From: Prevotella melaninogenica
GTDB taxonomy: Bacteria; Bacteroidota; Bacteroidia; Bacteroidales; Bacteroidaceae
Reading direction: 5' to 3'
NCBI RefSeq assembly: GCF_018128065.1
Contig: NZ_CP072360.1
Span: 438,501 to 502,500 of the forward strand
DNA: 64,000 bases
Both the position numbers and the translations under genes were made by a program. Below are positions 43,526-53,502 of the stretch, in pieces (within the stretch, counting starts at the first letter, position 1; every line of letters begins with the position of its first letter). A model generated the notes under the pieces. The model worked only from the letters and a program-made list of their open reading frames with translations. It searched no databases and had not been told where the DNA came from.

Positions 43526-43720
43526 TAGGTGTTGAGTGTTGGGTGGCGAGAATATCTATATTACGTGTTATTCTCCTATTTAACACCTACACTCTAACTG
43601 TTAATCATTTTGTATCACCTATCAATTAACACCTATCACTCTCAAATTAACACCCAACACCCAACACATGGACAAGTCATCAACACCCAACACCCAACAC
43701 CCAACACCCGTATCTTACAC
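43520..43720. repeat. Family D CAACACC word repeats around the parE start
   Basis: GGTGATAGGTGTTGAGTGTTGGGTGG-like words just after the GNAT gene are mirrored by (CAACACC) words at about 43640-43710. Four perfect 7-bp CAACACC copies lie inside the parE reading frame after its ATG. Confidence 0.75.
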
Positions 43721-45629
43721 CGACGATAATATCCGACACCTATCGGATATGGAGCATGTGCGTACCCGTCCGGGCATGTATATTGGTCGTTTGGGTGATG
43801 GTAAGTTGCCAGAAGATGGTATTTATGTACTCCTGAAGGAGGTCATTGATAACTCTATTGACGAGTTTAAGATGAATGCCGGCGACCGTATTGAGATTGA
43901 TGTGGAGGATAATCTGCGTGTTAGCGTGCGTGACTATGGTCGTGGTATTCCGCAAGGTAAGCTCGTTGAGGCTGTATCAGTACTGAATACAGGTGGTAAG
44001 TATGACTCTAAGGCGTTCAAGAAGAGTGTCGGACTGAATGGTGTCGGTGTGAAGGCAGTCAATGCACTTAGCTCTCACTTCGAGGTGAAGAGCTTCCGTG
44101 ACGGTAAGGTACGTGAGCTTTCGTTTGAGAAAGGTAACATCCAGAGCGACAAAACGAAGAAGTCTGCGGATGAGAATGGCACTTACATATACTTTGAACC
44201 AGATGCAACTCTCTTCAAGAATTATAGCTTCCATGATGATATCGTGGAGGAGATGCTCCGTAACTACACCTATCTGAACACGGGATTGACGATTATGTAC
44301 AATGGTCGTCGTATACTTAGTCGACATGGTTTGAAGGACCTTTTGACTGATAATATGACTGTTGACCCATTGTATCCTATCGTTCACATGAAGGGAGAGG
44401 ATATTGAGATAGCTTTCACTCATACCAACCAATATGGCGAAGAGTACTATTCCTTCGTGAATGGACAGCACACAACGCAGGGTGGTACACATCAGACAGC
44501 TTTCAAGGAGCATATTGCCAAGACGATAAAAGAGTTCTTTGGTAAGTATGAGTATGGGGATATTCGTAACGGATTGGTGGCTGCCATTGCTGTAAACGTT
44601 GAAGAACCAGTGTTTGAATCACAAACAAAGATTAAGTTGGGTTCTACACAGATGTCGCCTGATGGTGAGTCTATCAATAAGTATGTGGGCGACTTTATCA
44701 AGACAAACGTTGACAACTACCTTCATATTCATAAAGAAGACTTCACCGATATACTTGAGAATAAAATCAAGGAGACCGAGCGAGAACGCAAGGCGATGGC
44801 TGGTGTTACGAAGTTAGCACGTGAACGTGCAAAGAAAGCTAACCTCCATAACCGCAAGTTGCGTGACTGTCGTGTACACTATTGTGACGTAAAAAACAAT
44901 CGAAAAGAAGAGAGTTCAATCTTTATTACAGAGGGTGATTCAGCCAGCGGAAGCATCACCAAGAGTCGTGATGTGAACACACAGGCTGTCTTCTCATTGC
45001 GCGGTAAACCACTAAACTGCTTTGGCTTGACAAAGAAGGTGGTGTATGAGAATGAAGAGTTTAACCTCCTTCAAGCAGCACTCGATATAGAGGACGGACT
45101 CGATTCACTGCGTTATAACAAGGTGATTGTGGCAACGGATGCCGATGTTGACGGTATGCACATCCGCTTGCTCATTATAACTTTCTTCTTACAGTTCTTC
45201 CCAGAGCTGATTAAGAAAGGACACGTATATGTTCTTCAGACACCGCTCTTCCGTGTTCGTAACCGTCGCACAAAGATAAAGAACAAGGAAGTTATTGCTG
45301 AAGCGGATGCTCGTCGTGCAAAAGGGGAGAAGAACGATTTTATCACACGCTACTGCTACTCTGAGGAGGAGCGAATAGCAGCTATCACTGAGCTCGGTCC
45401 AGACCCAGAAATCACCCGATTCAAGGGACTTGGTGAGATTTCACCTGATGAATTTGCCCATTTCATCGGTCCAGATATGCGTTTGGAACAGGTTACCTTG
45501 CATAAGAATGACCAAGTAGCCAAACTCTTGGAGTATTATATGGGTAAGAACACGATGGAACGTCAGAACTTTATTATTGACAACCTTGTGATTGAAGAGG
45601 ATTTGCCAGAAGAGCAATTAGAGATGTAA
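43668..45629 (+). CDS. parE: DNA topoisomerase IV subunit B
   Basis: 653 residues, a length fitting ParE rather than the longer GyrB. GHKL ATPase motifs: [46 protein letters not shown] and, further on, [30 protein letters not shown] and [13 protein letters not shown]. It pairs with ParC to decatenate chromosomes. The first ~15 residues ([12 protein letters not shown]) are encoded by four 7-bp repeats and are not part of the conserved protein, which begins at [21 protein letters not shown] change in copy number would shift the frame at the 5' end. Confidence 0.93.
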   Translation: MDKSSTPNTQHPTPVSYTDDNIRHLSDMEHVRTRPGMYIGRLGDGKLPEDGIYVLLKEVIDNSIDEFKMNAGDRIEIDVEDNLRVSVRDYGRGIPQGKLVEAVSVLNTGGKYDSKAFKKSVGLNGVGVKAVNALSSHFEVKSFRDGKVRELSFEKGNIQSDKTKKSADENGTYIYFEPDATLFKNYSFHDDIVEEMLRNYTYLNTGLTIMYNGRRILSRHGLKDLLTDNMTVDPLYPIVHMKGEDIEIAFTHTNQYGEEYYSFVNGQHTTQGGTHQTAFKEHIAKTIKEFFGKYEYGDIRNGLVAAIAVNVEEPVFESQTKIKLGSTQMSPDGESINKYVGDFIKTNVDNYLHIHKEDFTDILENKIKETERERKAMAGVTKLARERAKKANLHNRKLRDCRVHYCDVKNNRKEESSIFITEGDSASGSITKSRDVNTQAVFSLRGKPLNCFGLTKKVVYENEEFNLLQAALDIEDGLDSLRYNKVIVATDADVDGMHIRLLIITFFLQFFPELIKKGHVYVLQTPLFRVRNRRTKIKNKEVIAEADARRAKGEKNDFITRYCYSEEERIAAITELGPDPEITRFKGLGEISPDEFAHFIGPDMRLEQVTLHKNDQVAKLLEYYMGKNTMERQNFIIDNLVIEEDLPEEQLEM

Positions 45630-45719
45630 AGGAGGTTCTCATCATATGGATTTTCTATCATTGATTATCCAAAGAACTGTTGACAGGGACTTTCAAATCA
45701 GTCGTCTGATTTTTAAAAA

Positions 45720-45756
45720 CACTCGACTATTTTTTCAAATCAGTCGAGTGTTCTAT
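45720..45756 (+). terminator. Probable terminator after parE
   Basis: CACTCGACT pairs with AGTCGAGTG around a 13-nt loop, followed by a weak T-rich stretch. Related AATCAGTCG words occur just upstream. The rest of the 317-bp gap before the S41 gene shows nothing. Confidence 0.5.
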
Positions 45757-45946
45757 TAAAGGAGTATAGAGTTCTATCAGAATAATCAGTCTGTACGTTA
45801 CGCAATTGTCACAAACAGGATATTAAACAAGCAATATCAGTCAATAAATTCAACGAGATAGAAGGGCAAACGAAGGGACTCAAATGACAGTCTCATGCGT
45901 TGTCTTTCAAAGAAAACAGAGTTTCATTAAAATACAATATTAGTCT

Positions 45947-47515
45947 ATGAAAAGGTATATCTATCTTTCACTCCTTTGTCTCTTTAGCTTTTTACCATTG
46001 TCAGCACAGCTGAAGAACGACTCACCCTTGCGTAAGTTGCAGTTAGCAGAGATGGCTATTACCAACTTCTATGTGGACTCTGTGAACGAACAGAAGTTGG
46101 CGGAGGATGCTATCAGGGGTATGCTTGAGAAGCTCGACCCACATTCTACCTACACCGACGCAAAAGAGACCAAGGCGATGAACGAACCGCTGCAGGGCGA
46201 TTTTGAGGGTATTGGCGTGCAGTTCAATATGATTGAGGACACACTTGTCGTAATCCAGCCTGTTGTCAACGGACCGTCTCAGAAGGTGGGTATCCTTGCT
46301 GGCGACCGTATCATCAGTGTGAACGACTCTGCAATCGCTGGTGTTAAGATGGCACGTATCGACATTATGAAGAAGCTGCGTGGCAAGAAAGGCACGAAGG
46401 TGAAGTTGGGCATCGTGCGCCGTGGCGTAAAAGATGTACTGACTTTTATTGTTACACGTGCTAAAATACCTGTTCATACAATCAATGCTTCCTATATGAT
46501 TCGTCCTAACGTGGGTTATATTCGCATAGAAAGCTTTGGAATGAAGACCCATGACGAGTTTATGACGGCTGTTGACTCATTGAAGAAGAAAGGAATGAAA
46601 ACCCTACTTCTCGACCTGCAGGACAATGGCGGCGGCTATCTCCAGTCTGCCGTCCAGATTTCCAATGAGTTTCTTAAGAACAACGATATGATAGTCTACA
46701 CAGAAGGACGTCGTTCTCGCCGACAGAACTTCAAGGCAGTTGGCAATGGACGTTTGCAGGATGTGAAGGTCTATGTATTGGTGAACGAACTTTCAGCTTC
46801 GGCTGCAGAGATTGTCACTGGTGCTATTCAAGATAATGACCGTGGAACTGTTGTTGGTCGTAGAACCTTTGGTAAGGGACTTGTACAACGTCCGCTCGAC
46901 CTTCCTGATGGTAGTATGATTCGACTGACCATCGCCCATTACTACACGCCAAGCGGTCGTTGTATTCAAAAGCCTTACAAGAAGGGTGACCTGAAGGACT
47001 ACGAGATGGATATTGAAAAACGCTTCAAGCACGGCGAGCTGACCAATCCTGACAGCATTCAGTTCTCTGATTCTTTGAAGTATTATACTATCCGTAAACA
47101 TCGAGTTGTCTATGGTGGCGGAGGCATTATGCCTGATTACTTCGTTCCACTTGACACTGCAAAGTTTACTCGTTACCATCGTATGCTGTCTACAAAAAGT
47201 ATTATCATTAATGCATATTTGAAGTATGTCGATGCGAACCGCAAGGTATTGAAGGCGCAATACAGCTCGTTTGACGCATTCAATAAGGATTATGTGATAC
47301 CACAATCATTGCTCAATGAAATCGTGGCAGAGGGAAAGAAAGAGAAGATAGAACCGAAGGATGAAGCCGAACTGAAGGCTACACTGCCTCACATTGCTGT
47401 ACAACTGAAGTCGCTTGTTGCCCGTGACCTATGGGACATGAACGAATACTTCCGTATATGGAATGCACAGAGTGACATCGTCAACAAGGCTGTGGAACTT
47501 GCAACGGGCAAGTAA
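45947..47515 (+). CDS. C-terminal processing (S41) protease
   Basis: 522 residues with a signal peptide (MKRYIYLSLLCLFSFLPLSAQ). A PDZ domain covers about residues 75-165 (GIGVQFNMIEDTLVVIQPVV, then AGDRIISVND). The S41 catalytic region has LLLDLQDNGGGYL, the nucleophile in ELSASAAEIVTGAI, and the Lys in RRTFGKGLVQ. It is a periplasmic protease of the CtpA type acting on protein C-termini. Downstream of parE on the same strand. Confidence 0.93.
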   Translation: MKRYIYLSLLCLFSFLPLSAQLKNDSPLRKLQLAEMAITNFYVDSVNEQKLAEDAIRGMLEKLDPHSTYTDAKETKAMNEPLQGDFEGIGVQFNMIEDTLVVIQPVVNGPSQKVGILAGDRIISVNDSAIAGVKMARIDIMKKLRGKKGTKVKLGIVRRGVKDVLTFIVTRAKIPVHTINASYMIRPNVGYIRIESFGMKTHDEFMTAVDSLKKKGMKTLLLDLQDNGGGYLQSAVQISNEFLKNNDMIVYTEGRRSRRQNFKAVGNGRLQDVKVYVLVNELSASAAEIVTGAIQDNDRGTVVGRRTFGKGLVQRPLDLPDGSMIRLTIAHYYTPSGRCIQKPYKKGDLKDYEMDIEKRFKHGELTNPDSIQFSDSLKYYTIRKHRVVYGGGGIMPDYFVPLDTAKFTRYHRMLSTKSIIINAYLKYVDANRKVLKAQYSSFDAFNKDYVIPQSLLNEIVAEGKKEKIEPKDEAELKATLPHIAVQLKSLVARDLWDMNEYFRIWNAQSDIVNKAVELATGK

Positions 47516-47560
47516 CAAGGCCGTAAAATCCTAACAACAGAGAACTGTATAGACATACAG

Positions 47561-47621
47561 GGGCGTACGATTCGTGTGTTCGCAAAGAATGTACAAAGGC
47601 GGACAGACGACGCATGCGCCC
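47561..47621. repeat. GC-rich imperfect palindrome
   Basis: GGGCGTACGATTCGTGTG at 47561-47578 is mirrored imperfectly by CAGACGACGCATGCGCCC at 47604-47621. It lies 45 bp after the S41 gene and could act as a terminator or be a mobile palindromic unit. Confidence 0.5.
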
Positions 47622-47722
47622 TTTCTTTGTCTCTGAAAGCGTCATTCATAGCTTGTTAGATATCAATTTATAGAACTCCCTCTATAACCCTCACAAACTT
47701 AAGCAAGTAGATAGACAAAATC

Positions 47723-48189
47723 GGCTCTATAACGAATCGTGTGGGTTGTTTGAGCCGATTAGAATAATATCTGTTGTATTCATAGAAAGAAGTTATTTGT
47801 TCAGTTTAGTTTTAGCGTTTTACTCTTTAGCCAACGAAATAGGATGTTTTAAGGTATTAATTCATACTATGTTTATGAATGTTTACCATCATTTGCTGCG
47901 GTGCGGATACTCTGCACATGTGGTGCGGAGGGTTAGCACATATGGTGCGGAGGGTTAACACCACATGTGCGGAGGGTAAAATTCACTATGATATAAGGAT
48001 GATAGGGGATGAGTTGTGAGCAAAATGTTGTAGTACTAAGAATAAACAGGAGGTGTGTAGAAGCTTGTTTAACTCAAACTCCTTTATACTTGTAGATTAA
48101 TTCGTCTTCATCTGTTCAGCCATAAAGCCATTAAACATAGGAACGCTGGCAAGGAAAAACTATTTACTCACACGATTCGTTATAGAACC
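47723..48189. repeat. 467-bp segment bounded by 21-bp inverted repeats
   Basis: GGCTCTATAACGAATCGTGTG at the left and CACACGATTCGTTATAGAACC at the right are inverted copies with one mismatch. The interior holds a family A array and no believable gene. No clean target duplication was found. Confidence 0.45.
47899..47978 (+). repeat. Family A 22-bp tandem repeat, copy 5
   Basis: Units GGTGCGGATACTCTGCACATGT, GGTGCGGAGGGTTAGCAC plus ATAT, and a third ending in CCACATGT. Located between convergent genes, so it cannot be a promoter element for either. Confidence 0.8.
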
Positions 48190-48192
48190 AAA

Positions 48193-48227
48193 AAATCCCA
48201 TAACTCCTATACAGAGCTATGGGATTT
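48193..48227 (-). terminator. Terminator of the frd operon
   Basis: AAATCCCATA pairs with TATGGGATTT, with inner pairing ACTCC/GAG; on the minus strand a run of T follows. It sits about 58 bp past the frdB stop. Confidence 0.75.
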
Positions 48228-48284
48228 CCTATTTTAAGGATAAGCATGGCAGTAGACTTAATAATCACTGCCAATTGCTCATGA

Positions 48285-49043
48285 CTAATCAGCAAACTTT
48301 GCCTTGATGAACTCACGGTTCAAACGAGCGATGTTAGCAATCTTCTCGTTCTTTGGACAAACAGCCTCGCAAGCACGTGTGTTAGTACAGTTACCGAAGC
48401 CGACCTCGTCCATCTTAGCAACCATTGCCTTAGCACGCTTAGCAGCCTCAGGCTTACCCTGTGGCAAGAGAGCTAACTGACTTACCTTAGATGAAACGAA
48501 GAGCATAGCAGAACCATTCTTACATGCAGCAACACAAGCGCCACAACCAATACATGTTGCGCAGTCCATTGCCTCATCAGCATTGTCTTTAGAGATAAGA
48601 ATAGCGTTAGCATCCTGTGCCTGACCGGTACGGATTGTTGTGTAACCACCAGCCTGAATAATCTTATCGAAGGCTGTACGGTCTACCATACAGTCCTTGA
48701 TAACTGGGAAACCAGCTGAACGCCATGGCTCAACAGTGATAACATCACCATCGTTGAAACGACGCATATAAAGCTGACAGGTTGTTGCACCACGCTCAGT
48801 CTTACCATGTGGAGTACCGTTGATATAGAGTGAGCACATACCGCAGATACCCTCGCGGCAGTCGTGGTCGAAGACGAAAGGCTCGTCACCAGCTTCGATA
48901 AGTTCCTCGTTGAGGATATCGAGCATCTCAAGGAATGAGGTATCGTCTGGGATGTTCTTCATCTCATGTGTATCGAAATGACCCTGATCCTGTGGACCAT
49001 TCTGCTTCCAATACTTAATTGTGAATGATATATTTCTTGCCAT
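48285..49043 (-). CDS. frdB: Fumarate reductase/succinate dehydrogenase iron-sulfur subunit
   Basis: 252 residues from ATG 49043; the upstream in-frame ATG at 49073 lies in repeat sequence. Cluster ligands: [15 protein letters not shown] for 2Fe-2[18 protein letters not shown] for 4Fe-4S, and [15 protein letters not shown] for 3Fe-4S. It passes electrons between the quinone site in FrdC and the flavin in FrdA. In Bacteroidota this complex reduces fumarate with menaquinol. It is separated from frdA by an inserted four-helix-bundle gene. Confidence 0.95.
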   Translation of the reverse strand: MARNISFTIKYWKQNGPQDQGHFDTHEMKNIPDDTSFLEMLDILNEELIEAGDEPFVFDHDCREGICGMCSLYINGTPHGKTERGATTCQLYMRRFNDGDVITVEPWRSAGFPVIKDCMVDRTAFDKIIQAGGYTTIRTGQAQDANAILISKDNADEAMDCATCIGCGACVAACKNGSAMLFVSSKVSQLALLPQGKPEAAKRAKAMVAKMDEVGFGNCTNTRACEAVCPKNEKIANIARLNREFIKAKFAD

Positions 49044-49056
49044 TTTGTTTGTTTTT

Positions 49057-49100
49057 AGTTGACAAGTAAACAAGTTGTGAAGTAAACAAGTTATTTGTTC
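49057..49100 (+). repeat. TTGACAAG-type words, left flank of inserted gene
   Basis: TAGTTGACAAGTAAACAAGTTGTGAAG words; inverted relative to the words at 49513-49560. The last codons of the four-helix-bundle gene lie inside it. Confidence 0.65.
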
Positions 49101-49444
49101 AGAGACTTAATCAATGATGTCAGCATTCTGATGATGGTTTGAACATCGTTGCAAAGCTGTTGAGCAAGTTCTGTATGAAGAAACTCTAAGTCCTTTGAAA
49201 GAATTAATTGAGTTTCTAACTCACACGCAGAACCCAATGCTATACTGAGGAAATTCTCAGTCTCACGTGTATGGAGTCTGCCATAGCCTTCTGCTATATT
49301 GGAAGGGATTGAAACGACTGCTCTCCGCATTTGTGAAGTGAGTCCGAAGACTTCTTCCCGAGGAAATTTCTTTGTCGCCTTATAGACGTTCAAGACAAGT
49401 ACCATTGCTTTCTGCCAGACGAGTAAATCCTTGTGCGTTGTCAT
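49091..49444 (-). CDS. Four-helix-bundle protein (S23/23S rRNA intervening-sequence type)
   Basis: 117 residues, the usual length. The family pattern is plain: [60 protein letters not shown] and ELETQL. Homologues are encoded in 23S rRNA intervening sequences, and related Avd proteins act in diversity-generating retroelements; no reverse transcriptase or variable repeat is near. It lies between frdA and frdB, bracketed by inverted short-word repeats, as if inserted as a cassette. Basic faces suggest nucleic-acid binding. Confidence 0.9.
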   Translation of the reverse strand: MTTHKDLLVWQKAMVLVLNVYKATKKFPREEVFGLTSQMRRAVVSIPSNIAEGYGRLHTRETENFLSIALGSACELETQLILSKDLEFLHTELAQQLCNDVQTIIRMLTSLIKSLNK

Positions 49445-49512
49445 ACATTAAACTTGTACTATGACTTCTTGCTTATATTGTCTGCATTTTATATTAATGT
49501 TTTTGAGATGGA

Positions 49513-49560
49513 ACAAGCCGACAACTTGTCAACTTGTTCACTATCAACTCGTCAACTAGT
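49513..49560 (+). repeat. CAACTTGT-type words, right flank of inserted gene
   Basis: 8-bp iterations CAACTTGT, CAACTTGT, CAACTCGT, CAACTAGT. The last one supplies the frdA stop codon. Inverted relative to 49057-49100. Confidence 0.65.
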
Positions 49561-51538
49561 TTTTATAGTTACGTGTTTGTACCTTGATTGCCTCATACTC
49601 GAGAGGTTCTTTGATAAGCTCTGGGGTCTTAGTGTCATCACCCTGATACTCCCAGCAGCCAACATAGAAGAAGTTCTCGTCGTCACGCTTAGCTTCACCT
49701 TCCTCTGTTTGGTGCTCCTCACGGAAGTGACCACCACAACTCTCCTCACGATGTAATGCATCATAAGCTACGAGCTCACCCATAAGGATAAAGTCTCTGA
49801 GGTGGATAGCCTTATCAAGCTCGATGTTCAGACCTTCTTTCTTACCAGGAATGAAGAGGTTAGTGTTGAATTCCTCGCGAAGAGCCTTCAACTGCTTGAG
49901 ACCTTCCTCAAGACCTTCCTTGGTACGACCCATACCAACATACTCCCACATGATATGTCCAAGCTCCTTGTGGATTGAGTCTACAGAACGCTTACCCTGG
50001 ATACCCATCAAGCGGTCAGTCTCTGCCATAACACCTTTTTCTGCCTCCTCAAACTCTGGACGATCGGTTGAAATCTTGCCCCAAAGTGCCTGATCAGCGA
50101 GATAGTTCTGAATAGTATATGGCAACACGAAGTAACCATCAGCAAGACCCTGCATCAAAGCAGAAGCACCAAGACGGTTAGCACCGTGGTCAGAGAAGTT
50201 ACACTCACCGATTGAGAACAAACCTGGAATGGTTGTCATCAACTCGTAATCAACCCAGATACCACCCATTGTGTAGTGGATAGCAGGGAAGATCATCATT
50301 GGGTTGTAGTACTTCACGCCGTTAATCTCATTAGCAAGCTCGCCTGGGTTAACGTCTGTAATCTCCTCATACATATCGAAAAGGTTACCATAACGCTGAA
50401 GAATTGTATCGATACCAAGGCGGTTGATTGACTCAGAGAAGTCGAGGAACACGGCAAGACCAGTGTTGTTAACACCGAAACCATGGTCGCAACGCTCCTT
50501 AGCAGCACGTGAAGCCACGTCACGAGGTACGAGGTTACCGAATGCTGGGTAACGACGCTCCAGGTAGTAGTCGCGGTCCTCCTCTGGAATATCCGACCCC
50601 TTCTTTGTTCCTGCCTGCAATGCCTTAGCATCTTCCAGCTTCTTAGGAACCCAGATACGGCCATCATTACGCAGAGACTCTGACATAAGGGTCAGCTTAG
50701 ACTGCTTATCACCGTGTACAGGAATACAAGTTGGGTGAATCTGAACGTAAGATGGGTTAGCCATATAAGCACCCTTACGGTAGCACTGGATAGCTGCTGT
50801 ACAGTTACAACCCATAGCGTTGGTTGAAAGGAAGTATGCGTTACCATAACCACCAGTAGCGATAACAACAGCATTAGCTGTGAAACGCTCCAGTTTACCA
50901 GTCACAAGGTTCTTAGCAATGATACCACGAGCGTGACCGTCAACGATAACTACGTCCTCCATCTCATAACGAGTATAGAGCTTTACCTTACCTGTAGCAA
51001 CCTGTGCACTCAATGAAGAGTAAGCACCAAGCAACAACTGCTGACCAGTCTGACCCTTTGCATAGAAAGTACGGCTTACCTGTGCACCACCGAAAGAACG
51101 GTTAGCAAGCATACCACCATACTCACGTGCGAATGGAACTCCTTGTGCAACGCACTGGTCGATGATGTCGTTTGACACCTCAGCAAGACGATAAACGTTA
51201 GCTTCACGAGCACGATAGTCACCACCCTTTACTGTATCGTAGAAAAGACGGTAAACTGAGTCACCATCATTCTGATAGTTCTTTGCAGCATTGATACCAC
51301 CCTGTGCAGCGATAGAGTGTGCACGACGTGGTGAGTCTTGGATGCAGAAGTTATATACGTTGAAGCCCATCTCACCGAGAGAAGCGGCAGCACTGGCACC
51401 AGCCAGACCTGTACCAACAACGATAACATCCAGTTTCAGTTTATTCTTTGGGTTAACCAAACGCTGATGTGCCTTGTAGTTCGTCCACTTTTCGGCTACA
51501 GGACCTGCTGGTATTTTGGAATCTAATATCTTTGTCAT
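49556..51538 (-). CDS. frdA: Fumarate reductase/succinate dehydrogenase flavoprotein subunit
   Basis: 660 residues. The FAD-binding start is [33 protein letters not shown] includes the flavin-linking His, HPTCIPVHG is a substrate-site stretch, and [19 protein letters not shown] a C-terminal FAD motif. It interconverts fumarate and succinate at the cytoplasmic face, a central redox sink for succinate-producing anaerobes and a possible user of fumarate from AspA. The stop codon lies within a short-word repeat; frdC precedes it by 38 bp. Confidence 0.95.
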   Translation of the reverse strand: MTKILDSKIPAGPVAEKWTNYKAHQRLVNPKNKLKLDVIVVGTGLAGASAAASLGEMGFNVYNFCIQDSPRRAHSIAAQGGINAAKNYQNDGDSVYRLFYDTVKGGDYRAREANVYRLAEVSNDIIDQCVAQGVPFAREYGGMLANRSFGGAQVSRTFYAKGQTGQQLLLGAYSSLSAQVATGKVKLYTRYEMEDVVIVDGHARGIIAKNLVTGKLERFTANAVVIATGGYGNAYFLSTNAMGCNCTAAIQCYRKGAYMANPSYVQIHPTCIPVHGDKQSKLTLMSESLRNDGRIWVPKKLEDAKALQAGTKKGSDIPEEDRDYYLERRYPAFGNLVPRDVASRAAKERCDHGFGVNNTGLAVFLDFSESINRLGIDTILQRYGNLFDMYEEITDVNPGELANEINGVKYYNPMMIFPAIHYTMGGIWVDYELMTTIPGLFSIGECNFSDHGANRLGASALMQGLADGYFVLPYTIQNYLADQALWGKISTDRPEFEEAEKGVMAETDRLMGIQGKRSVDSIHKELGHIMWEYVGMGRTKEGLEEGLKQLKALREEFNTNLFIPGKKEGLNIELDKAIHLRDFILMGELVAYDALHREESCGGHFREEHQTEEGEAKRDDENFFYVGCWEYQGDDTKTPELIKEPLEYEAIKVQTRNYKN

Positions 51539-51576
51539 GATTGTTTTTGAATTAAATTTTCAACTTAGATACTTAA

Positions 51577-52263
51577 TTATGCAGCACAGCAAAGGCTTGG
51601 TGCACAATGGAAAGCAAATGCAAGCACTACAATAAGGAAGCCAAGCATCAACAGCGTAACATAGATGTTACCAATAGTCTTCCAACGGTTGAACCACACC
51701 TTACCGTTAAGACCGACTGTCTGCAAAGCACTCCAGAAACCGTGAGAGAGGTGGAACCACAATGCGGCAATCCAAATAACGTAGAGCACTACATAAACAG
51801 GATTAGCGAATGTGTACTTGATGTAAGCAAAACCATTAGCTGGATGGAAAGGTACATCAATATGAGCAAGCTCTGCAAACATCATGTTGTACCAGAAGTT
51901 GAAGAAGTGAAGTCCAAGACCGAGCAGCACGATGAGACCGAGAACGAGCATGTTCTGACTTGCCCACTCTACTGCTACAGGCTTCTCTGTAACAGCATAA
52001 CGATTGTCACCACGTGCACGGCGGTTCTGTGCTGTAAGGATAAACGCATAAACGATGTGACAAACTGCCAATGCACCAAGGCCAGCCGTAGCTGCTACTG
52101 CATACCAGTTAGCACCCAACAGCGCACAAATCATGTTGTAAGCGTCTCCTGAGAAGAGTGCAACAAGATTCATACAGCAGTGGAACGTCATGAATAGGAT
52201 CAGCGCCATACCCGTAACGGACATAATCACCTTTCTACCAATAGATGAATTGATTAACCACAT
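51577..52263 (-). CDS. frdC: Fumarate reductase/succinate dehydrogenase cytochrome b subunit
   Basis: 228 residues with five membrane segments. His residues in FMTFHCCMNL, AVCHIVYAF and LWFHLSHGFWSA are positioned as haem b ligands of the single-subunit (Wolinella-type) anchor. It binds menaquinol and anchors FrdAB at the inner membrane. First gene of the operon, with a TATATTTG -7 box about 150 bp upstream. Confidence 0.93.
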   Translation of the reverse strand: MWLINSSIGRKVIMSVTGMALILFMTFHCCMNLVALFSGDAYNMICALLGANWYAVAATAGLGALAVCHIVYAFILTAQNRRARGDNRYAVTEKPVAVEWASQNMLVLGLIVLLGLGLHFFNFWYNMMFAELAHIDVPFHPANGFAYIKYTFANPVYVVLYVIWIAALWFHLSHGFWSALQTVGLNGKVWFNRWKTIGNIYVTLLMLGFLIVVLAFAFHCAPSLCCAA

Positions 52264-52410
52264 AAATGTTTTGTTTTAAATATTTAAACTGTTAGAATTA
52301 TTATTCCAAAATAGACCATACGACAAAAGGGCTAAGCTCTGTCTTCCATCAAAATAATTTCCTAAAAAATAATACCAAGATATTAGTATATGCACACTCC
52401 AAATGCGTTG

Positions 52411-52418
52411 CAAATATA
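52411..52418 (-). promoter_or_regulatory. -7 box for the frd operon
   Basis: TATATTTG on the minus strand, giving a leader of about 140 nt. Confidence 0.55.
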
Positions 52419-52605
52419 CTAAATTTTAATGATTTATCAAAGTATTTTAATCAAAATGTCTGGTATTTAGACTTAAAATAAGGAGACTCTACCTATCCTA
52501 ATAAATGAGGATAAAATTTGAAGCCACCTTAATCCTCTAACACTAAATACTGTAAGTGACTCAAGTACCTGAAAAATAAAGTGTTCATTCATCTTTATAC
52601 ATGAA

Positions 52606-52656
52606 ACTTTGAAGTTTGAAGTTTGAACTTTGAACCTGGAACATTGAACTTGGAAG
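52606..52656. repeat. TTTGAAG/TTTGAAC iterated word island
   Basis: About six imperfect 7-8 bp words of the ACTTTGAAGTTTGAA type head to tail, partly mirror-symmetric. Non-coding; the 1.2-kb gap between the frd and thioredoxin-like promoters holds this, family B and no gene. Confidence 0.55.
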
Positions 52657-52993
52657 AAATATATCTCAATTTCTCTTTGTGTCAGATCCACCTCTCCAAT
52701 ATAACTTTTATCTCGGTGTAATCCGCTTCTGTGTACCAAAATAGAAGGCTACTTTATCATCTCCAATTCCTGAAGAGAAAATCGCAACAATCACAACAAT
52801 CACAACCACAATAAGGATTTTGCACGCCTTTCTACATTATATTAATGCATAGACGCTTGTTGTATAATGTCGATTTTTAATACGAAAAAACTTTACATAA
52901 ACTCGATAAAATGTCTATATTTACAGTCTAAAATATAAGAAAAAAGCGGTTTTGTAACTAACATAAAGTCAATTAGTTACAAACTCACTTTTA

Positions 52994-53101
52994 AAAGGTG
53001 CTTAATTGGATGCCAAAAGGGCGTTAGTAAGAGTCTTAAAGGGCACCTTTTCGAAGTCAATTGGGCGTCTTTTTGAAGCCAAAAGACCATATGTTGGTTT
53101 T
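52994..53101 (+). repeat. Family B ~100-bp intergenic repeat, copy 2
   Basis: AAAGGTGCTTAATTGG, AAAAGGGCGTTAGTAAG, AAAGGGCACCTTTTCG and CAATTGGGCGTCTTTT match copy 1 at 9373-9482 in order and spacing. Confidence 0.75.
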
Positions 53102-53432
53102 AATGCGTGTGAAAATATTTTACATATCCATGGGTTAGCAAAGAAGTATTTTGATTTTTTGAAACGAAAAAATGATTATGAATAGATTAGGGAACTGCAT
53201 GCTTCCAGTTTTCTTTAGCTTGTTGTTTATTCTTTTGCTGTGACCATCTGACATTACATGGTCATACATCATGATAGCATATAAGACCATGTCATCAATC
53301 TACTTATTTAACGGAAAATCCTTTAAAAAGATATTGGAAAACGATGGTTAGCGGTTAATGCGTTATCCTTTTAATGATGGAAGAACGTTTCAGATAAGTA
53401 TTATGAATTTGATAATATTTGACGATATTTGC

Positions 53433-53463
53433 TTTGCAGTTTTCTCAATTTACGTTACCTTTG
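53433..53463 (+). promoter_or_regulatory. Promoter of the thioredoxin-like lipoprotein gene
   Basis: TTTG at 53433-53436, a 19-bp spacer and TACCTTTG at 53456-53463. Confidence 0.7.
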
Positions 53464-53502
53464 CACGAAACATAAATCAAAAACGTAAATATCTATTAAA
53501 TA

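Noticed and set aside
47389..47649. Minus-strand ORF of 86 codons across the S41 gene end
   Set aside because: It is mostly antisense to the conserved 3' end of the S41 protease gene and has no promoter or family pattern.
49091..49444. A diversity-generating retroelement because of the Avd-like four-helix bundle
   Set aside because: No reverse transcriptase, template repeat or variable target protein is present nearby.
52473..52739. Minus-strand ORF of 88 codons upstream of frdC
   Set aside because: Its middle is translated from the TTTGAAG word island, and no promoter or conserved composition supports it.
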